64,000 nucleotides of DNA from Ewingella allii (GCF_044430645.1 NZ_JAWUDN010000001.1:248001-312000); one strand, 5' to 3'; shown: positions 33,327-42,052, numbered from the stretch's first letter. The notes: a model not told the origin generated them from the letters alone. Numbers and translations are program-made.

Positions 33327-35030
33327 TTAATGGCCGGACCACACCTGCAAATGTTCTGCTACCGGACCGAGGGCCAGGGCCGGAACGAAGGTCAGCGCAC
33401 CAACCAGCAGAACCGTACCGACCAGCAGGCCGATAAACAGTGGGCCGGAGGTAGGCAGCGTACCGTTGCCCGCTTTCTGACGTTTTTTCGCAACCAGTGA
33501 ACCAGCGATAGCCAGCACCGGCAGAATCACCCCAAAGCGACCGAAGAACATACATACCGACAACAGCACGTTATAGAACGGGGTGTTGACGCTTAAACCA
33601 CCGAAGGCGCTACCGTTGTTGTTGGCGGCAGAGGAGACGGCATACAGCACTTCGCTAAAACCGTGGGCGCCCGGGTTGGAGATACCAGCACGGCCTGCGT
33701 CAGTCACCAGTGCCAGCGCGGTACCCAGCAACACCAGCGTTGGTGTCACCAGAATCGCCAGCGCGGTCATCTTCATGTCGTAAACATCAATCTTCTTACC
33801 AAGGTATTCCGGCGTGCGGCCAATCATCAGGCCAGCGATAAACACCGTCAGCAGCACGAACAGCAGCATGCCGTACAGGCCAGAGCCGACGCCGCCGAAC
33901 ACCACTTCACCAATCTGCATCAGCCACATTGGCACCAGACCACCAAGGGCGGTGAAGGAGTCATGCATGGCGTTCACCGCACCGCAGGAGGCGGCGGTAG
34001 TGACGGCAGCAAAGAAGCTAGAAGCTAAGATGCCGAAGCGACTCTCCTTACCTTCCATATTGATGTTGCTGGTCGCACCGAGCTGCGTGAAGTGCGGGTT
34101 ACCCTGCAATTCGGCGTACATAATGACCACCACCGACACCACGAAAATCACTGACATCGCCCACACCAGCGCGTGGCCCTGACGGTTGTCACCGACCACG
34201 CGACCGAACGCAAAGCACAGTGCGCAAGGGATCAGGAAAATCGACAGCATCTGCACCATGTTGGTCATGGCGGTTGGGTTTTCGAACGGGTGCGCGGAGT
34301 TAGCGCCGAAGAAGCCGCCGCCGTTAGTCCCGAGCATTTTGATCGCTTCTTGAGAGGCGACTGGGCCCATTGGCAACAGCTGCTGCGCGCCTTCCAGCGT
34401 GGTCACGTGCTGATAAACTTCGAAGTTCTGAATCACCCCTTGGCTGACGAAGTAGAGCGCCATCAGCAGAGTGATTGGCAGTAGCAGGTACATCGTGATG
34501 CGCCACAGGTCGGCCCAGGCGTTACCGATGGTATGAGCCGAAGGGCGCGCGAAAGCGCGGATCAGCGCAAAGGCCACGGCAATACCGGTGGCGGCAGACA
34601 GGAAGTTCTGCACCGTCAAACCAATCATCTGGCTGAAGTAGCTCAGCGTGTTTTCGCCGCTGTACGCCTGCCAGTTGGTGTTACTTACAAAGCTGACTGC
34701 TGTGTTGAAAGCCAGATCCCAAGACAAACCGCCGAAGTTCTGCGGGTTCATCGGCAACCAGCCTTGCGCCAACAACATCACCATCAAAACGATGATGCCT
34801 AAAATGTTGAACACCATGATGGCGAGGGCGTACTGCCACCAATTCATTTCTGTTTCTGAACTTCCTGCTGTGCGTAATACCCCACGATCAAAACGTTGTA
34901 ACTTTCCTCTTATAAACCCGCCTACAGGCTGACCTTCAATCAGCTGAGCAATGAAATTCCCCAGTGGTTTTGAGAGCAGCAATAACACCAACATAAAGCT
35001 GGCGATCATTAAAAAGCCCGAAGCTGCCAT
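33327..35030 (-). CDS. kdpA: KdpA, potassium-binding subunit
   Basis: The K+-channel-like membrane subunit, with about ten transmembrane helices and four pseudo-repeats of the selectivity filter. Filter-type motifs seen include TNTNW-type (SFVSNTNWQAYSGE), MLGTNGGGFFGANSAHPFENP and ASCGAVNAMHDSF. Length is 567 against 557 in E. coli. Second gene of the operon, two bases after the kdpF stop. Confidence 0.97.
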   Translation of the reverse strand: MAASGFLMIASFMLVLLLLSKPLGNFIAQLIEGQPVGGFIRGKLQRFDRGVLRTAGSSETEMNWWQYALAIMVFNILGIIVLMVMLLAQGWLPMNPQNFGGLSWDLAFNTAVSFVSNTNWQAYSGENTLSYFSQMIGLTVQNFLSAATGIAVAFALIRAFARPSAHTIGNAWADLWRITMYLLLPITLLMALYFVSQGVIQNFEVYQHVTTLEGAQQLLPMGPVASQEAIKMLGTNGGGFFGANSAHPFENPTAMTNMVQMLSIFLIPCALCFAFGRVVGDNRQGHALVWAMSVIFVVSVVVIMYAELQGNPHFTQLGATSNINMEGKESRFGILASSFFAAVTTAASCGAVNAMHDSFTALGGLVPMWLMQIGEVVFGGVGSGLYGMLLFVLLTVFIAGLMIGRTPEYLGKKIDVYDMKMTALAILVTPTLVLLGTALALVTDAGRAGISNPGAHGFSEVLYAVSSAANNNGSAFGGLSVNTPFYNVLLSVCMFFGRFGVILPVLAIAGSLVAKKRQKAGNGTLPTSGPLFIGLLVGTVLLVGALTFVPALALGPVAEHLQVWSGH

Positions 35031-35032
35031 TT

Positions 35033-35122
35033 TTAAAACTCCTCCGCATTAAGCAGGGCATAAACCAAGTAGCCGAGTAACAACAGAACCAGCAGTGCGC
35101 CGCAGATTACGCCAACAGTCAC
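35033..35122 (-). CDS. kdpF: KdpF, small stabilising subunit
   Basis: A 29-residue single-helix inner-membrane peptide that stabilises the KdpABC complex. The translation ends GYLVYALLNAEEF, nearly the E. coli C-terminus, and starts MTVGVICGALLV. The start codon is GTG at 35122, with GGAGG seven bases upstream. It is first in the operon and ends two bases before the kdpA ATG. Confidence 0.93.
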   Translation of the reverse strand: MTVGVICGALLVLLLLGYLVYALLNAEEF

Positions 35123-35205
35123 AGTCCACCTCCACAGGTGTTTTTTTATGTTGCAGCGAGAATAGGGAATCGCAGGCAAAGATCCTGAAAAGAAAGCAGT
35201 CCTCA

Positions 35206-35223
35206 GTATAAAAATTATATAAA
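35206..35223 (-). promoter_or_regulatory. Candidate KdpE binding site
   Basis: On the minus strand TTTATATAATTTTTATAC lies about 85-100 bases upstream of kdpF. E. coli KdpE binds a T-rich 23-bp element upstream of its kdp promoter. The match is in composition and position; the -35/-10 elements could not be fixed with confidence. Confidence 0.4.
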
Positions 35224-35227
35224 AATC

Positions 35228-35345
35228 CCGGCGCCCTTTGAGTTGTCTCGGCGTTGGCTGCCCTCACTCACCCCAGTCACTTACTTATGTAAGCTCCTGG
35301 GATTCATTCAGTTGCCGCCTTGATAAAACTCAAATGGCTTGGGAT
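35228..35345. repeat. Dispersed palindromic intergenic repeat, copy 3, upstream of kdp
   Basis: It contains GCGTTGGCTGCC, CAGTCACTTACTTATGTAAG and GTTGCCGCC. The end arms TTTGAGTT and AACTCAAA are exact reverse complements. They differ from the arms of copy 1 (TTCGAGTTGCAG), yet pairing is kept. Confidence 0.85.
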
Positions 35346-35450
35346 TTGGCCCTGTGCTACAGGGACTCACTACAGCGCCTATGGCTGGGATTTGGGCTTG
35401 TGTTAAAGGGGCTCACTACAGTGCCAATGGCTTGGGATTTGGGCTGGGGG
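35334..35450. repeat. Imperfect tandem repeat, unit about 46 bp
   Basis: Three successive units begin ATGGCTTGGGATTTGG (35334), ATGGCTGGGATTTGGGC (35381) and ATGGCTTGGGATTTGGGC (35427). The first two continue with a shared GGGRCTCACTACAGYGCC-type segment and the third is cut short. The array abuts the right end of repeat copy 3. Confidence 0.75.
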
Positions 35451-35669
35451 AATAAAAATCTGATAGGTGATCGAGTTGTTATAAAAATGAAATGTAAAAA
35501 GTGTTTTTATTTAACTTTTCTGTAACTCAATTACATCGATAGGCAAAATTTGGTGTTTTTTTACACTTTAAGTGGTCAGATGAGTAGTAAACTTTCAGCT
35601 GTTGCGGTAAAATTTTGTTCAATTTACAGATTCCATTAATTCTTAAACATTTCCGAAAGGAGCAACGCT
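35451..35669 (+). other. AT-rich region upstream of ybfA
   Basis: No ORF or RNA gene seen. Presumably holds the ybfA promoter and leader; the ribosome binding site AAAGGAG is at about 35656-35662. Confidence 0.55.
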
Positions 35670-35876
35670 ATGTCTGATTACACGCCGTATACGCTGACCC
35701 GTATTCTTGTTCGCCGCGCTCTGGTGCTTGCCGCAGGCGTGCTGGCATTACCGGTGATGCTGTTCCGCCAGGACCGCGCCCGTTTTTATAGTTATTTACA
35801 CCGCGTCTGGCTGAAAACCAGCGATAAGCCTGTTTGGTTGGCCCATGCTGAACTCGCTTCGCAAGACTTCTTTTAA
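35670..35876 (+). CDS. ybfA: YbfA family small protein
   Basis: A 68-residue protein of unknown function, the same length as E. coli YbfA, which also lies next to kdp and is divergent from it. The segment AAGVLALPVMLFRQDRARFY plus SYLHRVWLKTSDKPVW is nearly identical to E. coli. The middle (about residues 16-32) is hydrophobic and may be a membrane helix, followed by a basic stretch. A strong AAAGGAG site stands before the ATG. Two repeat copies bracket it (35228 and 35877). Confidence 0.92.
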   Translation: MSDYTPYTLTRILVRRALVLAAGVLALPVMLFRQDRARFYSYLHRVWLKTSDKPVWLAHAELASQDFF

Positions 35877-36002
<126 letters not shown>

Positions 36003-36031
36003 TGCGCGGAACAATTTGTATTTTTTTTCTT

Positions 36032-36062
36032 AAACCCCGACTGAAAAGCCGGGGTTTTTTAT
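36032..36062 (+). terminator. Terminator downstream of ybfA
   Basis: AACCCCG / CGGGGTT arms around a 10-base loop, then a T-run. It follows ybfA and repeat copy 4. Confidence 0.88.
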
Positions 36063-36076
36063 TACCTCAATCTAAA

Positions 36077-36104
36077 GTTGTACAACATTATTTTGTTGTA
36101 TAAC
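36077..36104. promoter_or_regulatory. Paired palindromic sites GTTGTAYAAC before ybgA-phrB
   Basis: GTTGTACAAC (36077-36086) is a perfect 10-bp palindrome. GTTGTATAAC (36095-36104) is a one-mismatch copy 18 bases on. They overlap the likely promoter (TATAAC, TATACT) of the ybgA-phr unit. TTGTACAA-type sites are used by B12-dependent or related MerR-family photoregulators (LitR/CarH type) at photolyase operons, but no such gene is in this window. Confidence 0.5.
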
Positions 36105-36177
36105 TTATACTGATTCATAACGAGGGCAGATAGCTCTTTTCCTACGTGCCATGGCGAACATCATCAGGGAGTTGCTA

Positions 36178-37131
36178 ATGAGTGAACACATTCCGATCGG
36201 CATCAGTGCCTGCCTGCTGGGGGAGAACGTGCGTTTTGACGGCGGCCACAAGCGGCTGGCTTTCGCCGTTGAGCAACTTGCGCCCTATGTACGCTTCGAA
36301 GCAATTTGCCCCGAGATGGCAATTGGCCTGCCGACGCCGCGCCCAGCCTTGCGTTTGGTTCGTCAGGATGACGGCGTGGCGATGCGTTTCAGTAATGATG
36401 AATCCATTGATGTGACAGAGAAAATGCAGAGTTATGCCGAGGAGCGCATTGAGCCTTTGGGGCATCTGTGTGGCTATATTCTCTGCGCCAAGTCGCCGAG
36501 CTGTGGCATGGAAAGAGTGCGGGTCTACAGCGCCAACGGCAAAGACGGCAAGAAATGCGGCGTGGGCATTTATGCCGCCGCGTTGATGAAACGCTACCCG
36601 TGGCTGCCAGTGGAAGAGGATGGGCGGCTCAATGACCCGGTACTGCGTGAGAACTTTGTCGAGCGCGTGTTTGCCTTATATGAGCTTAACCAGCTGCGGG
36701 CCAGCGGCCTGTCGCGCGGCAAGCTGATGGCTTTTCACAGCCGTTACAAACTTTCGCTTTTGGCACACTCCCAGCCACAATATCGCGAGTTAGGCCGATT
36801 CGTCGCGGGCATGGCCGAGTGGACTTCGCTGGAAGAGTACTTCGTCGAATATCGCCAGCGGCTGATGAATCTGTTGCAGCACAAGGCCACGCGCCGCAAT
36901 CACACCAACGTATTGATGCACGTTCAGGGCTATTTCCGCCGCCAGCTTAATGCTCACCAGCGCCAAGAACTGACCCAGCTTATCGACCGCTATCGTCAGG
37001 GCGTTCAGCCTCTGTTGGCACCCATCACCTTGCTTAAACACTATATGGCTGAGTATCCGGACGCTTATCTGGCGGATCAGCGGTATTTTGAGCCGTATCC
37101 AGAGGCTCTGCGGTTACGCTACGGCCATTAA
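36178..37131 (+). CDS. ybgA: DUF523-DUF1722 protein (YbgA family)
   Basis: A two-domain protein of uncertain function, often next to photolyase genes. The N-terminal DUF523 domain has IGISACLLGENVRFDGGHK, CPEMAIGLPTPRPALRLV and CAKSPSCGMERVRVY. The C-terminal DUF1722 domain (about residues 185-310) corresponds to the shorter E. coli YbgA, which is about 169 residues and lacks DUF523. ATG 36178 is chosen over ATG 36151 because AGGGAG precedes it and the protein then begins directly at the domain; 317 residues. It ends 12 bases before phrB, so the two form an operon. Confidence 0.88.
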   Translation: MSEHIPIGISACLLGENVRFDGGHKRLAFAVEQLAPYVRFEAICPEMAIGLPTPRPALRLVRQDDGVAMRFSNDESIDVTEKMQSYAEERIEPLGHLCGYILCAKSPSCGMERVRVYSANGKDGKKCGVGIYAAALMKRYPWLPVEEDGRLNDPVLRENFVERVFALYELNQLRASGLSRGKLMAFHSRYKLSLLAHSQPQYRELGRFVAGMAEWTSLEEYFVEYRQRLMNLLQHKATRRNHTNVLMHVQGYFRRQLNAHQRQELTQLIDRYRQGVQPLLAPITLLKHYMAEYPDAYLADQRYFEPYPEALRLRYGH

Positions 37132-37143
37132 TGAAGGATCTTT

Positions 37144-38583
37144 ATGACTACCCATCTCGTCTGGTTCCGCAACGACCTGCGTATCACCGATAACCGCGCG
37201 CTGCACGCCGCCTGCGAGGACCCGCAGGCTAAGGTGCTCGCGCTATTTATCGCCACGCCGAAACAGTGGCAACAGCACGTCATGGCGCCGCGTCAGGCGG
37301 CCTTTATTTATCAGCACGTTCAGGCTTTGCAGGCTTCCTTGGCCGAGCGCGGCATTCCACTGTACTACCAGCAGTGCGATGACTTCGCCGCCAGCAATGT
37401 CTGGCTGAAGGATTTCTGCGCCGAGCAAAACGTGGATGCGTTGTTCTACAACCGCCAGTATGAAATCAACGAGTTAGAGCGCGACGCCGCCCTCGAAAAA
37501 AGCCTCTCCGGCGAGGTCATTTGTCGCAGTTTTGATGACAGCCTGCTGTTACCCCCCGGCTCGGTAACTACCGGCGAAGGCAGCATGTACAAGGTCTACA
37601 CGCCATTTCGTCGCGCCTTTCTTGAACGCCTGACCGAGTCCGACAGCCGCTCGCTGCCTGCGCCGCAGGCCCGCGACATCGACGGCGAAGTCAAACTGCA
37701 CGCGCTGACTCCCTTCGACCATCCGCAGCAGGAGATTGGCGATGACTTCCCGGTCGGCGAAGAGGCGGCGCGTGACCGTTTACGCCGTTTTTGCCGCGAG
37801 CAGGTGCAGGATTATCTCGAGCAGCGCGACCTGCCCGCCGTCGACGGCACCAGCTCGCTTTCCCCTTATTTAGCCATCGGCGTGCTGTCGCCACGCCAGT
37901 GCTTTAACCGCCTGCGCACCGAATGCCCGGACGTGCTCGAGCGCCGCGACGGCGGGGCCTTTGGCTGGCTGAACGAGCTGGTGTGGCGCGAGTTTTACCG
38001 TCATTTGTTGGTGGCCTGGCCGATGCTGTGTAAACACCGGCCTTTCATCGACTGGACCGATAATGTCCGCTGGCGGCACGCGCCGGAAGATCTTCAGGCG
38101 TGGAAAGAGGGTAAAACTGGCTATCCGATTGTCGACGCGGCCATGCGCCAGTTGAACGCCACCGGCTGGATGCACAACCGCCTGCGGATGATTGTCGCCA
38201 GCTTCTTGGTCAAAGACCTGCTGATCGACTGGCGCGAGGGCGAACGCTATTTTATGTCGCAACTGCTGGATGGTGATTTGGCGGCCAACAATGGCGGCTG
38301 GCAGTGGGGCGCGTCCACCGGCACCGACGCCGCGCCTTACTTCCGCATTTTCAACCCTACCACTCAGGGGGAGCGTTTTGACAAAGCCGGGCGATTTATC
38401 AAAGCTTGGGTGCCGGAGTTGACCGATGTCCCAGAAAAAGGAATTCACCAGCCACATCAATGGGCTGAGAAAACCCAGCGCGTGCTAGACTATCCTCAGC
38501 CGGTTATCGATCACTCCACCGCCCGGAAAGACACACTGGCGGCGTTCGAGGCGGCGAAACGAGGGAATCAGCCACAGGGCTGA
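37144..38583 (+). CDS. phrB: Deoxyribodipyrimidine photolyase
   Basis: Repairs cyclobutane pyrimidine dimers using blue light, FADH- and a folate antenna. The N-terminal photolyase domain starts THLVWFRNDLRITDNRALH. The FAD-binding domain contains SSLSPYLAIGVLSPRQC, WLNELVWREFYRHLL, MRQLNATGWMHNRLRM and the Asn-bearing DGDLAANNGGWQW. Length is 479 against 472 in E. coli. It follows ybgA by 12 bases and precedes a phosphodiesterase gene by 38. Confidence 0.96.
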   Translation: MTTHLVWFRNDLRITDNRALHAACEDPQAKVLALFIATPKQWQQHVMAPRQAAFIYQHVQALQASLAERGIPLYYQQCDDFAASNVWLKDFCAEQNVDALFYNRQYEINELERDAALEKSLSGEVICRSFDDSLLLPPGSVTTGEGSMYKVYTPFRRAFLERLTESDSRSLPAPQARDIDGEVKLHALTPFDHPQQEIGDDFPVGEEAARDRLRRFCREQVQDYLEQRDLPAVDGTSSLSPYLAIGVLSPRQCFNRLRTECPDVLERRDGGAFGWLNELVWREFYRHLLVAWPMLCKHRPFIDWTDNVRWRHAPEDLQAWKEGKTGYPIVDAAMRQLNATGWMHNRLRMIVASFLVKDLLIDWREGERYFMSQLLDGDLAANNGGWQWGASTGTDAAPYFRIFNPTTQGERFDKAGRFIKAWVPELTDVPEKGIHQPHQWAEKTQRVLDYPQPVIDHSTARKDTLAAFEAAKRGNQPQG

Positions 38584-38621
38584 GAACCAACAGAAATCTT
38601 CACCACACACGGAGCGATGTG

Positions 38622-39602
38622 ATGAGAAACAAAATGTTGGCGCTGATCCTGGCGTGTTCCGCGAGTCAGGCATTCGCAGGTTTTGACGTGGTGGCGCTTG
38701 GCGTTCACGGCGGCGTTGAGGAGGGCAATTTGACCTCCTATTTGATTCGCAGCGATGACCAAAAACTCTATCTCGGGTTGGATGCCGGTTCGGTTCTGCC
38801 GGGGATCAGTAAGGCGCTGGAAAAGGGCGCCTTTCCTCAGGTAACGCCAGAAAATGCCGCGCCTTACACCCCACAGGGCGCGGTTTTCCGCAATCTGATT
38901 GGCGGCTACTTCATCAGCCACGGCCATCTCGACCACCTTGCCGGGCTTATCATCAGCTCTCCCGAAGACAGTAAAAAACCGATTTACGGCACCGCCGATA
39001 CCATCGGCACCCTGCGCCAGCACTACTTCAACGGCAAAGTGTGGCCGAACTTCACGGATGCCGGCAGCGGCCTGCGCATCGGCACCTATCGCCTGAATGC
39101 GCCGCGCCCGGCCCAGCGTTTTTCCGTCGGGCTTACCGGGCTTGATGGCGTGATTTACCCCCTCAGCCACGGCGGTACGCCGTCGAGCATGATCCTGCTC
39201 AGCCGCAATAAAGAGTCTTTTGCCTACTTTGGCGATACCGGCCCGGACGCGGTGGAGAAGTCGAACAATCTGGCGGCGGTGTGGCAGGTGCTGGGTGCTG
39301 AGGTGAAAGCCAAGCGGCTCAAGGGCATCATCATCGAAACCTCTTATCCCGACGACGTGGCCGACGGCAAGCTGTTTGGTCATCTGACCCCTGAATGGCT
39401 GCTCAAAGAGCTGAAAGTCTTGGAAACCGCCAGCGGCGGCAAAGGCTCTCTCGACGGCCTGAGTGTGATCATCAGCCACATCAAGCCCAGCCTGAAAGCC
39501 GGTGAAAATCCAGAAACCTCTATCATGCAGCAGCTGGAGAAAGGCAATGACCTTGGCGTGAAGTTTGTCAGGATGCAGCAGGGCGACCACTTAACCTTAT
39601 AG
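38622..39602 (+). CDS. Class II 3',5'-cyclic-nucleotide phosphodiesterase (CpdP type), exported
   Basis: A metallo-beta-lactamase-fold enzyme expected to hydrolyse cAMP. An N-terminal signal peptide MRNKMLALILACSASQAFAG points to the periplasm. The metal motif SHGHLDHLAG is near residue 104, with ISHIKPS near the C-terminus as a further ligand region. The frame begins at a GTG (38619), but the following ATG, spaced correctly from GGAG, is preferred; 326 residues. It follows phrB on the same strand. No counterpart lies here in E. coli. An exported class II PDE would act on extracellular or periplasmic cyclic nucleotides. Confidence 0.85.
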   Translation: MRNKMLALILACSASQAFAGFDVVALGVHGGVEEGNLTSYLIRSDDQKLYLGLDAGSVLPGISKALEKGAFPQVTPENAAPYTPQGAVFRNLIGGYFISHGHLDHLAGLIISSPEDSKKPIYGTADTIGTLRQHYFNGKVWPNFTDAGSGLRIGTYRLNAPRPAQRFSVGLTGLDGVIYPLSHGGTPSSMILLSRNKESFAYFGDTGPDAVEKSNNLAAVWQVLGAEVKAKRLKGIIIETSYPDDVADGKLFGHLTPEWLLKELKVLETASGGKGSLDGLSVIISHIKPSLKAGENPETSIMQQLEKGNDLGVKFVRMQQGDHLTL

Positions 39603-39681
39603 CCAGCCGTGTTGAAGGTTGGGTGTTAGCGGCTTGTCAGTTATCATCACCCTAAATATTCAGACCCAATGAGAGACCGAT

Positions 39682-40428
39682 ATGATCACCAACCTTCAGC
39701 TTGAATCCTTGATTAATCAGAAACTTGATATCAGTAGCTTCCATGACTATGCGCCGAACGGCTTACAGGTGGAAGGGCGCAAGGAGATCAACCGCGTCGT
39801 GACCGGCGTGACGGCTTCTCAGGCTTTACTGGACGCGGCGGTGGAGCACAAGGCCGACGCTATCCTGGTTCACCACGGCTATTTCTGGAAAAACGAGCCA
39901 GCCGTGGTGCGCGGCATGAAGCGCAACCGGTTGAAAACTCTGCTACTTAACGACATTAACCTCTACGGCTACCACTTGCCCCTTGACGCCCACCCGGAGT
40001 TAGGCAACAACGCGCAGCTGGCCAAGATGTTCAGCATTGAGGTGCTGGGTGAAGTGATGCCGCTGGTGCCTTTCGGCGAGCTGAAAACGCCACTCAGCGG
40101 CGAAGCTTTGCGCCAGCGCATTGAAGTGCTGCTGGACCGTAAGGTGCTGCACAGCGGCCAGGGCGGCCCGGCTGAGATTCGTCGCGTGGCCTGGTGCTCC
40201 GGCGGCGGTCAGGGCTTTATCCAGCAGGCGGCGGAGTTTGGTGTTGATGCCTTTATCAGCGGCGAAGTCTCCGAGCAGACCATCCACATTGCCCGCGAGA
40301 TGGGCCTGCACTTCTACGCCGCAGGCCACCACGCCACCGAGCGCTATGGCGTGAAAGCGCTGGGGGAGTGGCTGGAGAAAGAACACAAATTAGAAGTCAC
40401 GTTTATAGATATCGATAACCCAGCTTAA
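39682..40428 (+). CDS. ybgI: YbgI, Nif3-like dinuclear metal protein
   Basis: A Nif3/DUF34-family protein with a di-metal centre in a hexameric ring; annotated elsewhere as a GTP cyclohydrolase 1 type 2 homologue, though the substrate is not settled. Metal ligands are in ILVHHGYFW, NLYGYHLPLDAHPE, ISGEVSEQTIH and AGHHATERYG. Length is 248 against 247 in E. coli. Its stop lies 16 bases from that of the convergent MFS gene. Confidence 0.93.
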   Translation: MITNLQLESLINQKLDISSFHDYAPNGLQVEGRKEINRVVTGVTASQALLDAAVEHKADAILVHHGYFWKNEPAVVRGMKRNRLKTLLLNDINLYGYHLPLDAHPELGNNAQLAKMFSIEVLGEVMPLVPFGELKTPLSGEALRQRIEVLLDRKVLHSGQGGPAEIRRVAWCSGGGQGFIQQAAEFGVDAFISGEVSEQTIHIAREMGLHFYAAGHHATERYGVKALGEWLEKEHKLEVTFIDIDNPA

Positions 40429-40444
40429 AGGCTATTTTTAGCCA

Positions 40445-41896
40445 TTAAAGCACGCGCCGCTCTTTATCTTCGGGCGGCTCCTCAGGCGCGCTATCTTCCA
40501 GCAGGGTGAAGGCGCGCTGTAAGCCGGTATCGGCGTCGGGGTCTGCCCCCTGTGGCGCGAAGGCGCTCGGCTCCTCCTCTTCTTCCTTCTCTATATCATC
40601 ATTGGCGGCCGCGTCTTCATTGGCCATTTCCGGTGCGGGCATGGTCTCCTGAATCAGCTGCTCATCAAAGGCTGGGTTCAAGGCTGGCGACAGCGGAGAA
40701 CTGCTCAAGCTATCCGGCATGGCGATATGCGGCAGTGGTGCATCCACCGCCATCACCGTCTCTTCCTCTTTAGCCGAAGTTCGGCTCAGGGCCACAATCC
40801 CGCCGCCGCACAGGGCAAAGAAGGCATACAGAATGTTGCCGCCCAGAGGTTCAATCAGCGCACCCACCGCCAGCGGGCCGATACAGGCACCTACGCCAAA
40901 GGCCATCAACAGACAGGCGGAAAGGGAAACGCGCCGCTCCGGCTCAATCATGTCATTCGCTAACGCCACCACCAGTGGGTAGAGGGTGAACTGCATCAGG
41001 CTGACCACAAAGCCGACGACGAGCAGCACCGGGAAAGAGATATGGGTGAAGATCGCCAGCGGCAGCGCGGTGACCGCCAGCAGCACGGCGTTAATGCGCA
41101 TCAACATGTTGCGGTTGTAGTGGTCCGACAGCCAGCTCAGCGGGAACTGCGCCAGCAGCCCGGCGAAAATCGCCAGCGCCATAAACAGGCCGGTTTGCTG
41201 AGTGGTTAGCTCTTGCTGGCTGGTGTAAATGGGCGCCAAACCGTAGAACGACCCGACCACCATGCCAATCAGCAGGGTGGTAGCGAGCACCTTAGGAATA
41301 GCGCCAATAAAGAACTTCAGCTCCATCGGCGCGGGGGACATATGGCTGACATTGGTGCGGGTGGTTAGAGCAATCGGCACCAGACAAAGGGCGAAGCAGA
41401 GCGCGATGATAATCAGCGTGCTGACCCCCAGCCCGTCGTTAATCATCAATACCACCTGCCCCAGCGCCATGCCGAGATAAGAGGCGACCATATAGAAGCC
41501 AAACACCACGCCGCGCTGGGCGGCTTCCGCCTGATCGTTCAGCCAGCTTTCCAGTACCATGTATTGGCACATCATGCACAGGCCGATGATTAAACGTAGC
41601 ACCACCCAAATCGGGATCATCTCAGTCAGGCCGTGGCCTAGCACGGCGGCGGTGATGATCCCCGAGCAGGAGACATAGGCGCGAATATGGCCGACGCGGG
41701 CGATAAGGATATGGCCGATTTTGCCGCCAATCACCAGCCCGATGTAGTTGGCGGCGATGATGGCACCAATCATTGCGCCACTGACGTGGATAGCCGACAG
41801 CCGCAGAGAGATGTAAGTGGTGAGCAGGCCCGAGCCGAGCAGCATCAGCAGGGTGGTGGTGTATAGCGGAAAGAATAATGCCAGCGGCTTTTTCAA
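40445..41896 (-). CDS. MFS transporter, YcaD-like, with acidic C-terminal tail
   Basis: A 12-helix major-facilitator protein of the inner membrane, substrate unknown. It begins MKKPLALFFPLYTTTLLMLL and has MFS-A-like loops (GGKIGHILIARVGHIRAY; LSWLSDHYNRNMLMR). Residues after about 375 form a roughly 105-residue tail rich in Glu, Asp, Pro and Ala (for example NDDIEKEEEEEPS), absent from E. coli YcaD (about 382 residues). The start is TTG at 41896 with GGGAG five bases before it; ATG in that region leads straight to a stop. It lies between ybgI and pxpB, where E. coli has no gene. Confidence 0.82.
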   Translation of the reverse strand: MKKPLALFFPLYTTTLLMLLGSGLLTTYISLRLSAIHVSGAMIGAIIAANYIGLVIGGKIGHILIARVGHIRAYVSCSGIITAAVLGHGLTEMIPIWVVLRLIIGLCMMCQYMVLESWLNDQAEAAQRGVVFGFYMVASYLGMALGQVVLMINDGLGVSTLIIIALCFALCLVPIALTTRTNVSHMSPAPMELKFFIGAIPKVLATTLLIGMVVGSFYGLAPIYTSQQELTTQQTGLFMALAIFAGLLAQFPLSWLSDHYNRNMLMRINAVLLAVTALPLAIFTHISFPVLLVVGFVVSLMQFTLYPLVVALANDMIEPERRVSLSACLLMAFGVGACIGPLAVGALIEPLGGNILYAFFALCGGGIVALSRTSAKEEETVMAVDAPLPHIAMPDSLSSSPLSPALNPAFDEQLIQETMPAPEMANEDAAANDDIEKEEEEEPSAFAPQGADPDADTGLQRAFTLLEDSAPEEPPEDKERRVL

Positions 41897-42022
41897 ATCA
41901 TCTCCCTTGGTGTTTCTAAAAAGGCTTTATCCGAAAGCACAAAAATAAAGCAATAGATTGAGAGTAGCAGTAGAACACGGGAGGCGAAACCTGAAAGGGG
42001 TCCGAAACTGGCGGTTGTTGAG

Positions 42023-42052
42023 TTGACATCCTCCGTCCGTTTCACGCATAAC
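42023..42052 (+). promoter_or_regulatory. Candidate sigma-70 promoter of pxpBCA-pcp-nei
   Basis: TTGACA (42023-42028), 18-base spacer, CATAAC (42047-42052), about 90 bases upstream of the pxpB GTG. Confidence 0.5.

Noticed and set aside
35334..35450. Iterons or a replication origin
   Set aside because: The tandem units are few, imperfect and 46-47 bp long, without DnaA boxes or a rep gene nearby.
38568..39590. 340-codon minus-strand frame opposite the phosphodiesterase gene
   Set aside because: The plus-strand frame has a signal peptide and the HxHxDH metal motif; the minus frame has no recognisable domain.
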